Position numbers and translations under genes: made by a program
NCBI GenBank assembly: GCA_945885475.1
Contig: CAMCYR010000030.1
Coordinates: 1-38,354 of the forward strand
Source: Chitinophaga pinensis
GTDB taxonomy: Bacteria > Bacteroidota > Bacteroidia > 2-12-FULL-35-15
DNA length: 38,354 bases
Direction of reading: 5' to 3'
Notes under the pieces: model-generated
The model's input: only the letters and a program-made list of their open reading frames with translations
What the model was told of the DNA's origin: nothing
The model's database searches: none
Shown here: positions 1 through 8,268 of the stretch, piece by piece
Layout: each line of letters starts with the position of its first letter
Position numbering within the stretch: position 1 is the stretch's first letter

Positions 1-2
1 GC

Positions 3-125
3 GGCACTGACGATCAATTTTGGAACGAAGCACAAAAAGCGACTGTTGAATCTCTTCAGAAACGTATTGACTTATGGGACGGTGCATACAGGCAAATAAT
101 GAGTAGGAAAACTACTTATAAGTAG
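3..125 (+). CDS. C-terminal end of an unidentified protein (cut by window edge)
   Basis: Reading frame 3 is open from the window edge to a TAG stop at 123-125, giving the last 40 residues of a protein. The piece is polar and mixed in charge (it begins GTDDQFWNEAQKATVESLQK and ends SRKTTYK). It looks like a soluble helical tail, with no membrane segment or T9SS sorting signature. The fragment is too short to assign a family. That it is a real gene end rests on the uninterrupted frame, the balanced composition and the abrupt change to AT-rich non-coding DNA after the stop. Confidence 0.55.
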   Translation, partial: GTDDQFWNEAQKATVESLQKRIDLWDGAYRQIMSRKTTYK

Positions 126-310
126 ATTTTTTTCATTTTGAAGGCCTTGCCAATAAAATATTTAATAAATATTTTTGCTGGTATTCAGTTGACAGTATCA
201 AAAAAACAATGAAAAAATAGATCAATAAAATAAGTATCTACAAAAAATATTTTCAGTGCTTACTGAATAACATATCTAAGCTAGCAAAAAAATACGAAGC
301 AGATAAAATT

Positions 311-2596
311 CTATTTTAGCAAGCTGACAATGCGTCTAATGGCATCTTGATTTTCTGGGAGTCGTATGGACGCAAATACTTTCTTTTTTTCTTTATTGGT
401 TAAATGCCAGCTCAAGGAGATTCGGTCGTTCAATTCGTTTCGCAGTTGCAAATCGATTATATCAATTTGTGATTTACACCATAAGTCAGCCATTTGCATT
501 TGTTGATTTTGATTGTAGTCCTGCACTTCAAAAAGATGTCCGTAAAAACTTCCCATTGGTCGTGTTAATGCTTTTGCCAATGTTTGTGACGGGTTCTCAT
601 CGATCGGAATATTCTTATGCTTATCGCGGATCTGTATGATCACAATACCGCTCGTATTCTCTGCGATCCAGTCGTTAAATGCTTTCACAAAACGCAGACT
701 AGTTTCTAATCCATAGTTATCTCTTAATCCTGCATCCATGATTTCGATACGCGGTTCACTTGGTAATGAAACAATCGGTGAAATATAAGGGAAGGTCGCG
801 CTCATCCGTAAAACACTTGAAAATAAGGTTTGCTCGGCACTTTGCTGTTGAAAGAAACGGCAATATTCAATGGCGTCAAAAAGTTTATTAAACTGTGTTT
901 TATTTGTTTTTGAATTTTGTGTCAAGTACGAAATTCCCTGCGGAGAGATCAGCATTTTCCGGCCGTCATTTACAATAGAGGGGGAGAAAACCATCATTGG
1001 GATATAGGCATTTGCTTCGGGCTGCTTGTAAGCTATCAGACGTTTTTTTAAGATGCCATTGGTGTTTTCATCTAACTTTTGTTCAAAGGCAAATCCTCGG
1101 TCGTAAGAATAGCGGTGATTGTCTACAGTAAAACTTTTCAATGGAAAAAGCCACTCGCTTGTTGCAACTGTAAATGCAATTGGATTCAGGATGTCTTTCG
1201 ACATATTGGTGCAATAGTTTTTATCGTAAAGCGATGGGATTTTGTTTTTTATCTTCAGTAACGCTAATTCTCTGAAATAGGCTGCACCAACCATTCCCCC
1301 GGATGAACCGCTGATGAGTTGTGTTTGGCTGAACAATTTACCATTTAATAAACTGTCGGTGATTTGTAAAGTATACAATGTCCATAATGAAGAACGCAAA
1401 CCACCGCCACTCACATTGATCAAAACCAATTTCGGTTTCTTGTTTGGATTTGCAGGATCTGTATTTTTAACTTTCCACTTGTTTAAAATTGAAAGTGTGG
1501 CATCCAGATCTTTTGACAAAGTTGCATAGTCTTTGTCGATCTTTTTAAAATTATCATAACTGTATGACGCTTTTACCGTGCTGTAATTTAAACCGTAGGA
1601 ACGATTTTGGGTAGACAGAAATTCTATTTTATGAAGGTAATTGAAAGCCACTAGGAAAAGAACGAATATGAGTGTCGACCAGCCTCTGAACCAGGTATAG
1701 AACGAACTGAATAACATAATGAACATGGTGAACAGCAGAAATAAACTAGCGCTTGCGGGAATTTCGAACGCTGCAATTTTTGAAAATAAACCCAGCGTGA
1801 TCAAACTGATGATCGATAAGATCTGAAATACAAAAGCCGCTTTGTGATTTTGTTTTAAAACTGCTTTCAGCATTTCTTTTTTATAATGACGTACCGAGCG
1901 CACCAATCGTCTTTTAAAGGGATTACTGAAATAGGTTTCAACATACCAGTCGCGGGATTCTTTTATCAGATTAGGGTTTCGCTCTCCGCTATGTTCCTTT
2001 GAAGGGATGCTTTTTTTTGTAACGGGATCTGAAATATGAATTCCGTATAATTTACTGATGTCTTTGTTTGTTCCGAAGAAATAGGTGAACGCGATAAAGA
2101 TGAAAAATAAATTGCCGCAAACAAATCCCATGATCAGCAATAAAATATCCTGCGTTGTAAAGTTACCTTCGCTCTTTAAGAAAAAGTAGATCTGAAAACA
2201 ATAAAGAATTGTGAAGAGAGACGGTAAGAAAAAATTATTGAGGCAATAACGCATAAAAGGATTCCTGAGCGTTGCTAGGAATGGAAAGCGGAATCCGTTT
2301 TTAATATAGCTGGCAATGTTATAGGCCATAATAAATCCTCCGCAGGCAAAGCCGGTAATGAAGTAGGAGAGGAAGCTTATTTTATCAAAATATTCGGGAC
2401 CCCAGAACAAATAGGCCATTCCGTAGCGGGGAGCAACATTGTTTGTGATGATTCCGAAAAATAACAGCCAAAAGATCAACAGTGTTTGATTCTTTTTTAT
2501 GTCGAGGAGAATCAAGCGAAAGTGAAACGAAAAAAAGAATCTACGGAAAACGCGATGCTTCAGTAGTTGTCTTTTTATTAGCGCTACGAATGACAT
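311..2596 (-). CDS. Membrane-anchored patatin-like phospholipase family protein
   Basis: A 761-residue protein with two parts. Residues 1-325 hold about seven hydrophobic segments (near 36-56, 72-98, 120-140, 150-172, 255-275, 280-300 and 305-325), split by a basic stretch at 200-250. Residues about 388-755 form a patatin-like serine acyl-hydrolase domain. The glycine-rich oxyanion loop GGGLRS is at 397-402, the nucleophile elbow GSSGG at 430-434 (predicted nucleophile Ser432), and DAGLRDNYG at 621 supplies the predicted catalytic Asp621. Family knowledge predicts a Ser-Asp dyad that removes acyl chains from lipids at the membrane. The actual substrate cannot be read from sequence. The large integral-membrane N-terminal half is unusual for patatins, most of which are soluble. 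The gene stands alone on its strand, 93 bp upstream of the ftcD stop. Confidence 0.85.
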   Translation of the reverse strand: MSFVALIKRQLLKHRVFRRFFFSFHFRLILLDIKKNQTLLIFWLLFFGIITNNVAPRYGMAYLFWGPEYFDKISFLSYFITGFACGGFIMAYNIASYIKNGFRFPFLATLRNPFMRYCLNNFFLPSLFTILYCFQIYFFLKSEGNFTTQDILLLIMGFVCGNLFFIFIAFTYFFGTNKDISKLYGIHISDPVTKKSIPSKEHSGERNPNLIKESRDWYVETYFSNPFKRRLVRSVRHYKKEMLKAVLKQNHKAAFVFQILSIISLITLGLFSKIAAFEIPASASLFLLFTMFIMLFSSFYTWFRGWSTLIFVLFLVAFNYLHKIEFLSTQNRSYGLNYSTVKASYSYDNFKKIDKDYATLSKDLDATLSILNKWKVKNTDPANPNKKPKLVLINVSGGGLRSSLWTLYTLQITDSLLNGKLFSQTQLISGSSGGMVGAAYFRELALLKIKNKIPSLYDKNYCTNMSKDILNPIAFTVATSEWLFPLKSFTVDNHRYSYDRGFAFEQKLDENTNGILKKRLIAYKQPEANAYIPMMVFSPSIVNDGRKMLISPQGISYLTQNSKTNKTQFNKLFDAIEYCRFFQQQSAEQTLFSSVLRMSATFPYISPIVSLPSEPRIEIMDAGLRDNYGLETSLRFVKAFNDWIAENTSGIVIIQIRDKHKNIPIDENPSQTLAKALTRPMGSFYGHLFEVQDYNQNQQMQMADLWCKSQIDIIDLQLRNELNDRISLSWHLTNKEKKKVFASIRLPENQDAIRRIVSLLK

Positions 2597-2689
2597 AGTT
2601 TATAATGTGTTTGTCTCTTTACTTTTCATCCTCTACTTTTGTTAACATTATTGCAAAATTTATCTGAAAAAAATAATCGTTTTTTGCAA

Positions 2690-4375
2690 TTAGATCTTTC
2701 CGTTCACAATCTTTAGAATCTCTTCCTCCAAAGCATTTGTTTTATCTTCTAATACGTGTCCTTGGGAAATTAGTTTCTCTGTAAATGCTTTATCAGTTAA
2801 TCCCGCTGCATTTATTTTTACATTCAGGAATGCACCCATCACCGCGGAACGGGCGCATAACGCTCCAACACCGGCGTCGGTCACTGAGTTCGGATTACCA
2901 ATCTCAGCCATTGCTTTGATTACTTCCATTGAATCGTAAGAAAGTTGCATCACTTTGAATGGAACTTCAGTTGCGTATCGGGTGGCATCCTGTATAGCTT
3001 GTGTACGCGCTTTTTTCTCTTCTTCGCTCCCCTTCGGTAAACCAAATGCAGACATGATCTTATTGAAGGCATTCGTGTCCTCATCCACCATTTTCAACAG
3101 CTCATTTTTATAATATTGCCCTTTTTCTGCCCAATCCGAAAACTCTTTCCAGCGTTCTTCCCATCCCGGCTTGTGTGACGATAGGTTGGCAACCATTGTC
3201 CCTAAAGAGATTCCCAAGGAACCAATATAAGCGGATATCGAACCACCACCTGGGGCCGGACTTTCGCTTGCGGTTTCATCAGCGAATGCAACAAGATCCA
3301 TTTTTATTAAACGTGATTTTGTATCATCTTTCAATAGGTATTCAATGATCCGCTCTTCCGGTTTGAATGGTGATAATTCATCCAGGCCTAAAGATTTTAC
3401 TGCAATCTTGATTAATTCTTTTTCTGAAACGCCGGTTGAACGATTTTGTTTTTCCAGGAAATATTTCCCTGCATCCAACATCGATTGTAATGGAACAAGT
3501 CCGACCAACTCCGATCCTGTAACGCGTATTCCTTTTTCATTGGCTTTGTTACATACTTCGTCAAATGCTTTGTGCACTGAAGTGATATTGATGTTCGTAA
3601 GGTTCATAGAAATTTGGGCAATACCATATTCCTCGATGTACCAGCCGATCGCTTTAACCGATTTTAATGAACCGGGAATGTTAACAGGATTTCCTTTGTC
3701 ATCCGTAACAATTTTTCCAGTAACCGGATTTCCTTCACGCTTTACTCTTCCTGCTTCGCGAACATCAAAAGCAATAGAATTTGCTCTGCGTGTAGATGTT
3801 GTATTCAGATTGATATTGTAAGCAACTAAAAAATCTCTCGCGCCAATCACGGTAGATCCAGCTTTGACTGAATGTTCAGCCGGACCGAAATCAGGTTTCC
3901 ATTCAGGTAATTTTATTTTTTTGAAAAAACCTTCATACTCTCCAGCACGTATCAGGGAAAGATTATTTCTTTTTTTATCTACCTGGGCAGCTTCGTATAA
4001 ATAAATGGCAATACTAAGTTCTTTCCCAACACGTTCACCTAACTTTTTTGCATACGCTGCAGTTTCTTCCATCGAAATGCCCGCAATGGGTATAAGCGGG
4101 CAAACATCGGTTGCACCCATGCGAGGATGTTCTCCTTTGTGTTTGCTCATATCAATTAATTCACTGGCTTTTTTTATCGCTAAAAATGCAGCATCGATAA
4201 CGGCCTGTGGATTACCAACAAAGGTTACAACAGTTCTGTTAGTCGCTTTACCCGGATCGACATTTAATAATTTCACACCTTCCACCGATTCGATTTCGTT
4301 GGTAATTTGTTTGATGATGTTCATATCGTTCCCTTCAGAGAAATTCGGAACACATTCGATTAATTGATCACTCAT
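2690..4375 (-). CDS. ftcD: Bifunctional glutamate formimidoyltransferase / formimidoyltetrahydrofolate cyclodeaminase
   Basis: A 561-residue cytosolic enzyme for the last step of histidine breakdown. The formimidoyl group of N-formimidoyl-L-glutamate is passed to tetrahydrofolate, releasing glutamate; the cyclodeaminase part then makes 5,10-methenyl-THF plus ammonia. The formimidoyltransferase N and C subdomains span roughly 1-180 and 181-300. GEHPRMGATDV at 81-91 holds His83, which matches the catalytic histidine (His82) described for the porcine enzyme. The cyclodeaminase helical domain runs from about 355 to the end, beginning near SPAPGGGSISAY. Length and order match the fused mammalian enzyme (541 residues). 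The gene lies 80 bp downstream of hutI on the same strand, so cotranscription is likely. hutH and hutU are not in the window. Confidence 0.95.
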   Translation of the reverse strand: MSDQLIECVPNFSEGNDMNIIKQITNEIESVEGVKLLNVDPGKATNRTVVTFVGNPQAVIDAAFLAIKKASELIDMSKHKGEHPRMGATDVCPLIPIAGISMEETAAYAKKLGERVGKELSIAIYLYEAAQVDKKRNNLSLIRAGEYEGFFKKIKLPEWKPDFGPAEHSVKAGSTVIGARDFLVAYNINLNTTSTRRANSIAFDVREAGRVKREGNPVTGKIVTDDKGNPVNIPGSLKSVKAIGWYIEEYGIAQISMNLTNINITSVHKAFDEVCNKANEKGIRVTGSELVGLVPLQSMLDAGKYFLEKQNRSTGVSEKELIKIAVKSLGLDELSPFKPEERIIEYLLKDDTKSRLIKMDLVAFADETASESPAPGGGSISAYIGSLGISLGTMVANLSSHKPGWEERWKEFSDWAEKGQYYKNELLKMVDEDTNAFNKIMSAFGLPKGSEEEKKARTQAIQDATRYATEVPFKVMQLSYDSMEVIKAMAEIGNPNSVTDAGVGALCARSAVMGAFLNVKINAAGLTDKAFTEKLISQGHVLEDKTNALEEEILKIVNGKI

Positions 4376-4455
4376 GTTATATTTTATTTGTTTTTATATT
4401 CGTCATTGCTTTGTTCTTTTGAATAACACATTTTTTTGTTTATTTTTTTAATAGT

Positions 4456-5712
4456 CTATTGTCTGCCGGTAACAATTTTTCCGCTAATGATCACTGTCTC
4501 AATTAAGTTGCTTCCAAATGAATATGGAATATACGCATAGCTCGGAATTTCTTTTGTGATAAATACATTTGCTTGTTTGCCAACAGCAATGCTTCCATGA
4601 GTTTTACTAAGATCCATTGCATACGCTGAATTTATTGTTGCTGCATTGATTGCTTCTTCCGGAGTCATTTTATATTGCAAACAACAAAGGGAAAGCATAA
4701 AGTTCATATTGCCACTCGGACTGCTCCCAGGGTTATAATCGCTTGCAACAGCCAGTGCTAAGCCTGCATCCATCATTTTGCGTGCAGGCGGAAATGGTAA
4801 GTTCAAAAAGAAAGCTGCACCCGGTAAAATGGTTGGCATTGTCTTCGAATTTCTTAATGCATCAATTTCTTTATCTCCAACAAATTCTAAATGATCAACA
4901 CTTAGCGCACCCACTTCAACTCCTGCTAATACTCCACCCGAATTACTTAATTGTTCAGCATGTACTTTGGGTGTCATACCGTGTTTCTTTCCAGCAGTGA
5001 GGATTTTAATAGCTTCTTCTTTTGTAAAATAATTTTGTTCACAAAAAATATCGCAATAATCTGCGAGTTGTTCTGCTTCAATTCTAGGCATCATTTCATT
5101 GATGATGATGTCGATATACGTTTGTTTATCATTTTTGTATTCGGAAGGAACAGCATGTGCACCAAGGAAAGTCGCTTTTATTGTTAGTGGTGAAATTGCT
5201 TTTAGCTTTTTAATGACACGCAGCATTTTTAATTCAGCTTCAATACTTAATCCATAGCCGCTCTTTATTTCAACCGCTCCTGTTCCTTGCAACATTATTT
5301 CATTCAAACGCTTTAAGGCACTTTCAATAAGTTCATCCTCTGTTGCGTCCGATAATTTTTTTGCGGAGTTGAGAATGCCTCCCCCACGTTCAAATATCTG
5401 TTCATAGGAAAGTCCGTTGATCCTGTCCACAAATTCTCCTTCACGGCTTCCAGCATAAACAATATGTGTATGGCTGTCGCAATAACAAGGCATCACAATT
5501 TTATCACTTGCATCTATTATTGTTAAATTGGTCCAATCTGAAATCCCTTCCCAGTCTTCCATTTTACCGAATCCCGCAATTTTATCATCTTCAATGGCAA
5601 GCCAGGCATCAGAAACAGAAGCGATATTTTTCATCTCAGCGCCTGTTACTTTAATGCGCGGAAGTTCCTCGGTTTGAACTAATTGTTTTATATTTTTAAT
5701 AAGAATCTTCAT
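4456..5712 (-). CDS. hutI: Imidazolonepropionase
   Basis: A 418-residue amidohydrolase-superfamily enzyme that hydrolyses 4-imidazolone-5-propanoate to N-formimidoyl-L-glutamate, the substrate of the next gene's product. The metal-binding HTH motif is at 81-83 (CDSHTHIVYAGSREGEF). Downstream are HAEQLSN with a predicted metal-ligand histidine, the SVDHLEF segment, and VASDYNPGSSP with the predicted metal-ligand aspartate. Length is typical for HutI (about 400-420). It is the first gene of a predicted two-gene hutI-ftcD unit, with a promoter-like sequence 20-48 bp upstream. The pathway is incomplete here: histidase and urocanase must be encoded elsewhere if histidine is used. Confidence 0.96.
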   Translation of the reverse strand: MKILIKNIKQLVQTEELPRIKVTGAEMKNIASVSDAWLAIEDDKIAGFGKMEDWEGISDWTNLTIIDASDKIVMPCYCDSHTHIVYAGSREGEFVDRINGLSYEQIFERGGGILNSAKKLSDATEDELIESALKRLNEIMLQGTGAVEIKSGYGLSIEAELKMLRVIKKLKAISPLTIKATFLGAHAVPSEYKNDKQTYIDIIINEMMPRIEAEQLADYCDIFCEQNYFTKEEAIKILTAGKKHGMTPKVHAEQLSNSGGVLAGVEVGALSVDHLEFVGDKEIDALRNSKTMPTILPGAAFFLNLPFPPARKMMDAGLALAVASDYNPGSSPSGNMNFMLSLCCLQYKMTPEEAINAATINSAYAMDLSKTHGSIAVGKQANVFITKEIPSYAYIPYSFGSNLIETVIISGKIVTGRQ

Positions 5713-5730
5713 TGCAGACTAATTATTGCT

Positions 5731-5760
5731 GAAAGATACTAAATTGAGAAGTATTTTCAA
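5731..5760 (-). promoter_or_regulatory. Predicted promoter of hutI-ftcD
   Basis: Read on the minus strand, TTG (5760-5758) is followed after 19 bases by TATCTTTC (5738-5731). This matches the Bacteroidota pattern TTG-N(17-23)-TAnnTTTG except for the last base. It would place the transcript start about 15 bases before the hutI ATG. No other candidate is seen in the 207 bp gap shared with the divergent T9SS cargo gene. Confidence 0.4.
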
Positions 5761-5895
5761 TTATTTTATCTAAAAGACACCCTTTTATTTTTCTTTAGTA
5801 CTTCTGAATACTTCATAATTAACTCGGTTAAATCTACTTGGTTTTAGCCCTTCAATTCTTCTCTCGATTTATTAGAAATTAGTTGCCAATAATAC

Positions 5896-5903
5896 TATCT
5901 TTG
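5896..5903 (+). promoter_or_regulatory. Predicted -7 element for the T9SS cargo gene
   Basis: TATCTTTG is an exact match to the Bacteroidota -7 consensus TAnnTTTG, ending 17 bases before the ATG at 5920. No good -33 TTG lies at the usual spacing (TAG/TTAG at 5872-5875 is the nearest), so the call rests on the -7 element and its position. Confidence 0.4.
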
Positions 5904-5919
5904 GTAAAAATACTTTAAT

Positions 5920-6993
5920 ATGAAAAAATATATACTTATATTATTCTTGTCTATTCAATTAAACAGTTTATATATAAAAGCACAGGACAGTTGCATAACC
6001 GCATTGCCGTTTTGTACGGGTACCGCATATGATTATGATGCACCAACAGGTTTCCCTGCGCCAGGCGGACCTGATTACGGTTGTTTGGGCAGTGTTGCGA
6101 ATCCTTTTTGGTTTTCCATTGAAGTGGTTGTGCCCGGTGCGATCACTATAACCGGTTCAGCGCTTGATTTCGCTACGGTTCCTACACCTATTGATGTTGA
6201 TTTTATTTACTGGGGTCCTTTTTCCACCTTGTCGGGAGCATGCTATGCAATGCTTGATGCAGCGCATATTTTAGGATGTGATTATTCTGCGAGTAACCTG
6301 ATCAATATTTCAATCCCGGCAGCCCTTCCCGGAGAATTTTATATTGCAATGATTTCTAATTATGCAGATGAGACAGGTAATATACATTACGAACAAACAG
6401 CAGGGTCAGGTACTACAGCATGTGGTTATTCTTGTTCATTCGTTTCACTAACAGCATCACCTTCTGTTTGTGATAGCGCTGATAATTCGTATTCAGTTTC
6501 CGGTTCTGTTACTTTTAATAACGCACCTTCTACCGGCACACTTACAATATTTGGAAGTTGCGGAGGAAGTCAAACATTTAATGCACCGTTCACAAGTCCT
6601 ACCGTTTATACCTTAAGCGGATTGCCTTCAAATGCTTCCTCATGTTTTGTGGCAGCAGGCTTCTCTGCTGATGGGACTTGCAGCATCAATAAAATATATA
6701 CGTCCCCGGCAGTTTGTAATTCAAATTCCATTGATGAAAAGGCGATTACAGAATTTAAATTATCTCCGAATCCTTCAAACGGAATTTTTGATTTAAGTTT
6801 CGCATCGGTTTCCCAAGATATTTCTATTTTTATTACAGATGTTTTAGGTCGTAGCATTTATCAAGAAACACATAGAAACATTTCAGGTTTTTACCAAAAA
6901 CAATTGGATATTTCAGCAAATGGAAAAGGGCTTTATTTTGTAAGAATTCTTGCTGAAAATGGCTCGTATACCCAGAAAATAATTTGCAATTAA
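5920..6993 (+). CDS. Secreted protein with T9SS type A C-terminal sorting domain
   Basis: A 357-residue exported protein of unknown function. Residues 1-21 form a signal peptide ending about IKAQ. The body (22-280) is rich in Cys, Ser, Thr and aromatic residues and looks like beta-sandwich material. It has about 15 cysteines, which suggests disulfides outside the cell. The last 70 or so residues carry the T9SS sorting-domain pattern: LSPNPSNGIFDLSF, then a central IFITDVLGRSIY, then GLYFVRI near the end. Family knowledge says such tails direct passage through the outer membrane and are then removed, with attachment to the surface or release. No catalytic motif is visible, so a structural or adhesive role is only a guess. 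The gene is single and diverges from hutI. Confidence 0.85.
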   Translation: MKKYILILFLSIQLNSLYIKAQDSCITALPFCTGTAYDYDAPTGFPAPGGPDYGCLGSVANPFWFSIEVVVPGAITITGSALDFATVPTPIDVDFIYWGPFSTLSGACYAMLDAAHILGCDYSASNLINISIPAALPGEFYIAMISNYADETGNIHYEQTAGSGTTACGYSCSFVSLTASPSVCDSADNSYSVSGSVTFNNAPSTGTLTIFGSCGGSQTFNAPFTSPTVYTLSGLPSNASSCFVAAGFSADGTCSINKIYTSPAVCNSNSIDEKAITEFKLSPNPSNGIFDLSFASVSQDISIFITDVLGRSIYQETHRNISGFYQKQLDISANGKGLYFVRILAENGSYTQKIICN

Positions 6994-7019
6994 ATCCTGT
7001 TTTTGCAGCCAATTTTCAT

Positions 7020-7027
7020 TAAATTTG
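7020..7027 (+). promoter_or_regulatory. Predicted -7 element for aroC
   Basis: TAAATTTG fits TAnnTTTG exactly and ends 22 bases before the aroC ATG. A TTTG at 7002-7005 lies upstream, but the spacing (14 bases) is short of the usual 17-23, so the -33 part is uncertain. Confidence 0.4.
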
Positions 7028-7048
7028 TCTGTTTTGTAAAAACATTTT

Positions 7049-8131
7049 ATGGCAGGCAATACATTCGGAAAACTATTTACTTTAACCACTTTTGGCGAGT
7101 CGCATGGCGCTGCTTTGGGTGGTATTCTTGATGGCTGTCCTTCTGGCCTATTTATCGATATTGATTTTGTACAATCAGAATTGGACAGGAGGCGTCCGGG
7201 GCAATCTCACATTGTTACCCAGCGGAAAGAAAGTGATAAAGTGGAATTCCTTTCAGGGATATTTGAAGGTAAAACAATGGGGACACCTATCGGTTTTATT
7301 ATCCGAAATGAAAATCAAAAGCCAACAGATTATGAGCATAACACGGATGTTTATCGTCCTTCACATGCGGATTATACATATGATGCAAAGTATGGTATGC
7401 GCGATCATCGCGGTGGCGGAAGGTCTTCTGCCCGTGAAACGGTTAGCCGTGTTGTTGCCGGGGCAATTGCAAAATTGATCCTCAGAGAATATGGAATCAC
7501 TATTCAAGCTTATACTTCTCAAGTGGGCGATATTAAACTGCTAAAAGATTATCACGATATGGATCTTTCTAAGATCGATTCAAGCATTGTGCGTTGTCCG
7601 GATGCGCTTATTGCAGATACGATGATCCAAAAAATTGAACAGGTTCGAAAGTCTGGTGATACGATCGGTGGCGTTATTTCCTGTATTATCAAAGGAACAC
7701 CGGTTGGATTGGGCGAACCTGTTTTTGATAAATTGCATGCGGATATCGGTAAGGCCATGTTAAGTATCAATGCAGTTAAAGGTTTTGAGTATGGTAGTGG
7801 TTTTGAAGGGGTAAAAATGAACGGTTCGCAACACAACGATTCATTTAACATTGAAAATGATAAAGTAATCACAAAAACAAATCATTCCGGTGGTATTCAA
7901 GGCGGGATCAGCAATGGTCAGGATATTTATTTTAAAGTAGCCTTTAAACCTGTTGCAACCATTATGCAAAAGCAGGAAACGGTGAATTCAAAAAATGAAA
8001 ACGTTGACATGACCGGTAAAGGAAGGCATGATCCTTGTGTATTGCCGCGTGCAGTTCCTATTGTGGAAGCAATGGCTGCACTGGTGATCGTGGATCATTT
8101 ATTAAGAAATAAAAGTTTGCAATTTAAATAA
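7049..8131 (+). CDS. aroC: Chorismate synthase
   Basis: A 360-residue enzyme, typical length for the family. It catalyses the last step of the shikimate pathway: anti-1,4-elimination of phosphate from 5-enolpyruvylshikimate-3-phosphate to give chorismate, using reduced FMN as cofactor. Family signatures seen are [11 protein letters not shown] near residue 15, the [13 protein letters not shown] block around 120-132, [12 protein letters not shown] near 280, and [21 protein letters not shown] close to the C-terminus. Arginines and histidines of the FMN and substrate site are present in these blocks. The gene stands alone with its own -7 element. Other aro genes are not nearby. Confidence 0.97.
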   Translation: MAGNTFGKLFTLTTFGESHGAALGGILDGCPSGLFIDIDFVQSELDRRRPGQSHIVTQRKESDKVEFLSGIFEGKTMGTPIGFIIRNENQKPTDYEHNTDVYRPSHADYTYDAKYGMRDHRGGGRSSARETVSRVVAGAIAKLILREYGITIQAYTSQVGDIKLLKDYHDMDLSKIDSSIVRCPDALIADTMIQKIEQVRKSGDTIGGVISCIIKGTPVGLGEPVFDKLHADIGKAMLSINAVKGFEYGSGFEGVKMNGSQHNDSFNIENDKVITKTNHSGGIQGGISNGQDIYFKVAFKPVATIMQKQETVNSKNENVDMTGKGRHDPCVLPRAVPIVEAMAALVIVDHLLRNKSLQFK

Positions 8132-8160
8132 TAAACAATATTAGAATCATCATTTGATTA

Positions 8161-8230
8161 ACGAAGCAATCTTTCATGAAGAGGAGAATAGCAACTATTT
8201 GTTTGATATGACTTCTTTCCTCGCAATGAC
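8161..8230. repeat. Degenerate copy of a dispersed palindromic repeat (GTCATTGCGAGGA... family)
   Basis: On the minus strand the segment begins GTCATTGCGAGGAAAGAAG and ends AGATTGCTTCGT. These are the two arms of the widely seen intergenic palindrome GTCATTGCGAGGAACGAAGCAATCT with its inverted partner. Here the distal arm stops after TTCGT, so the copy is truncated and would fold poorly. In one minus-strand frame it encodes CHCEERS, a peptide familiar from spurious gene calls over this repeat. It lies between aroC and the AsmA-like gene, directly before the latter's leader. Confidence 0.6.
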
Positions 8231-8268
8231 ATATAAAGGAAATTACTAAGAGTAAAAAACGAACCACC

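Noticed and set aside
156-174. Perfect AT-only palindrome (AAATATTTA-A-TAAATATTT)
   Set aside because: Perfect symmetry, but made only of A and T and with almost no loop. Such runs are expected by chance in this AT-rich gap, so I do not call it a terminator or operator.
3345-3821. 158-codon open frame on the plus strand inside ftcD
   Set aside because: It is an antisense shadow of a well-conserved enzyme and its translation shows no domain pattern.
5748-5814. Inverted pair GAAGTATT and AATACTTC in the hutI / T9SS cargo gap
   Set aside because: Eight-base arms 51 bases apart in AT-rich DNA are weak evidence for an operator.
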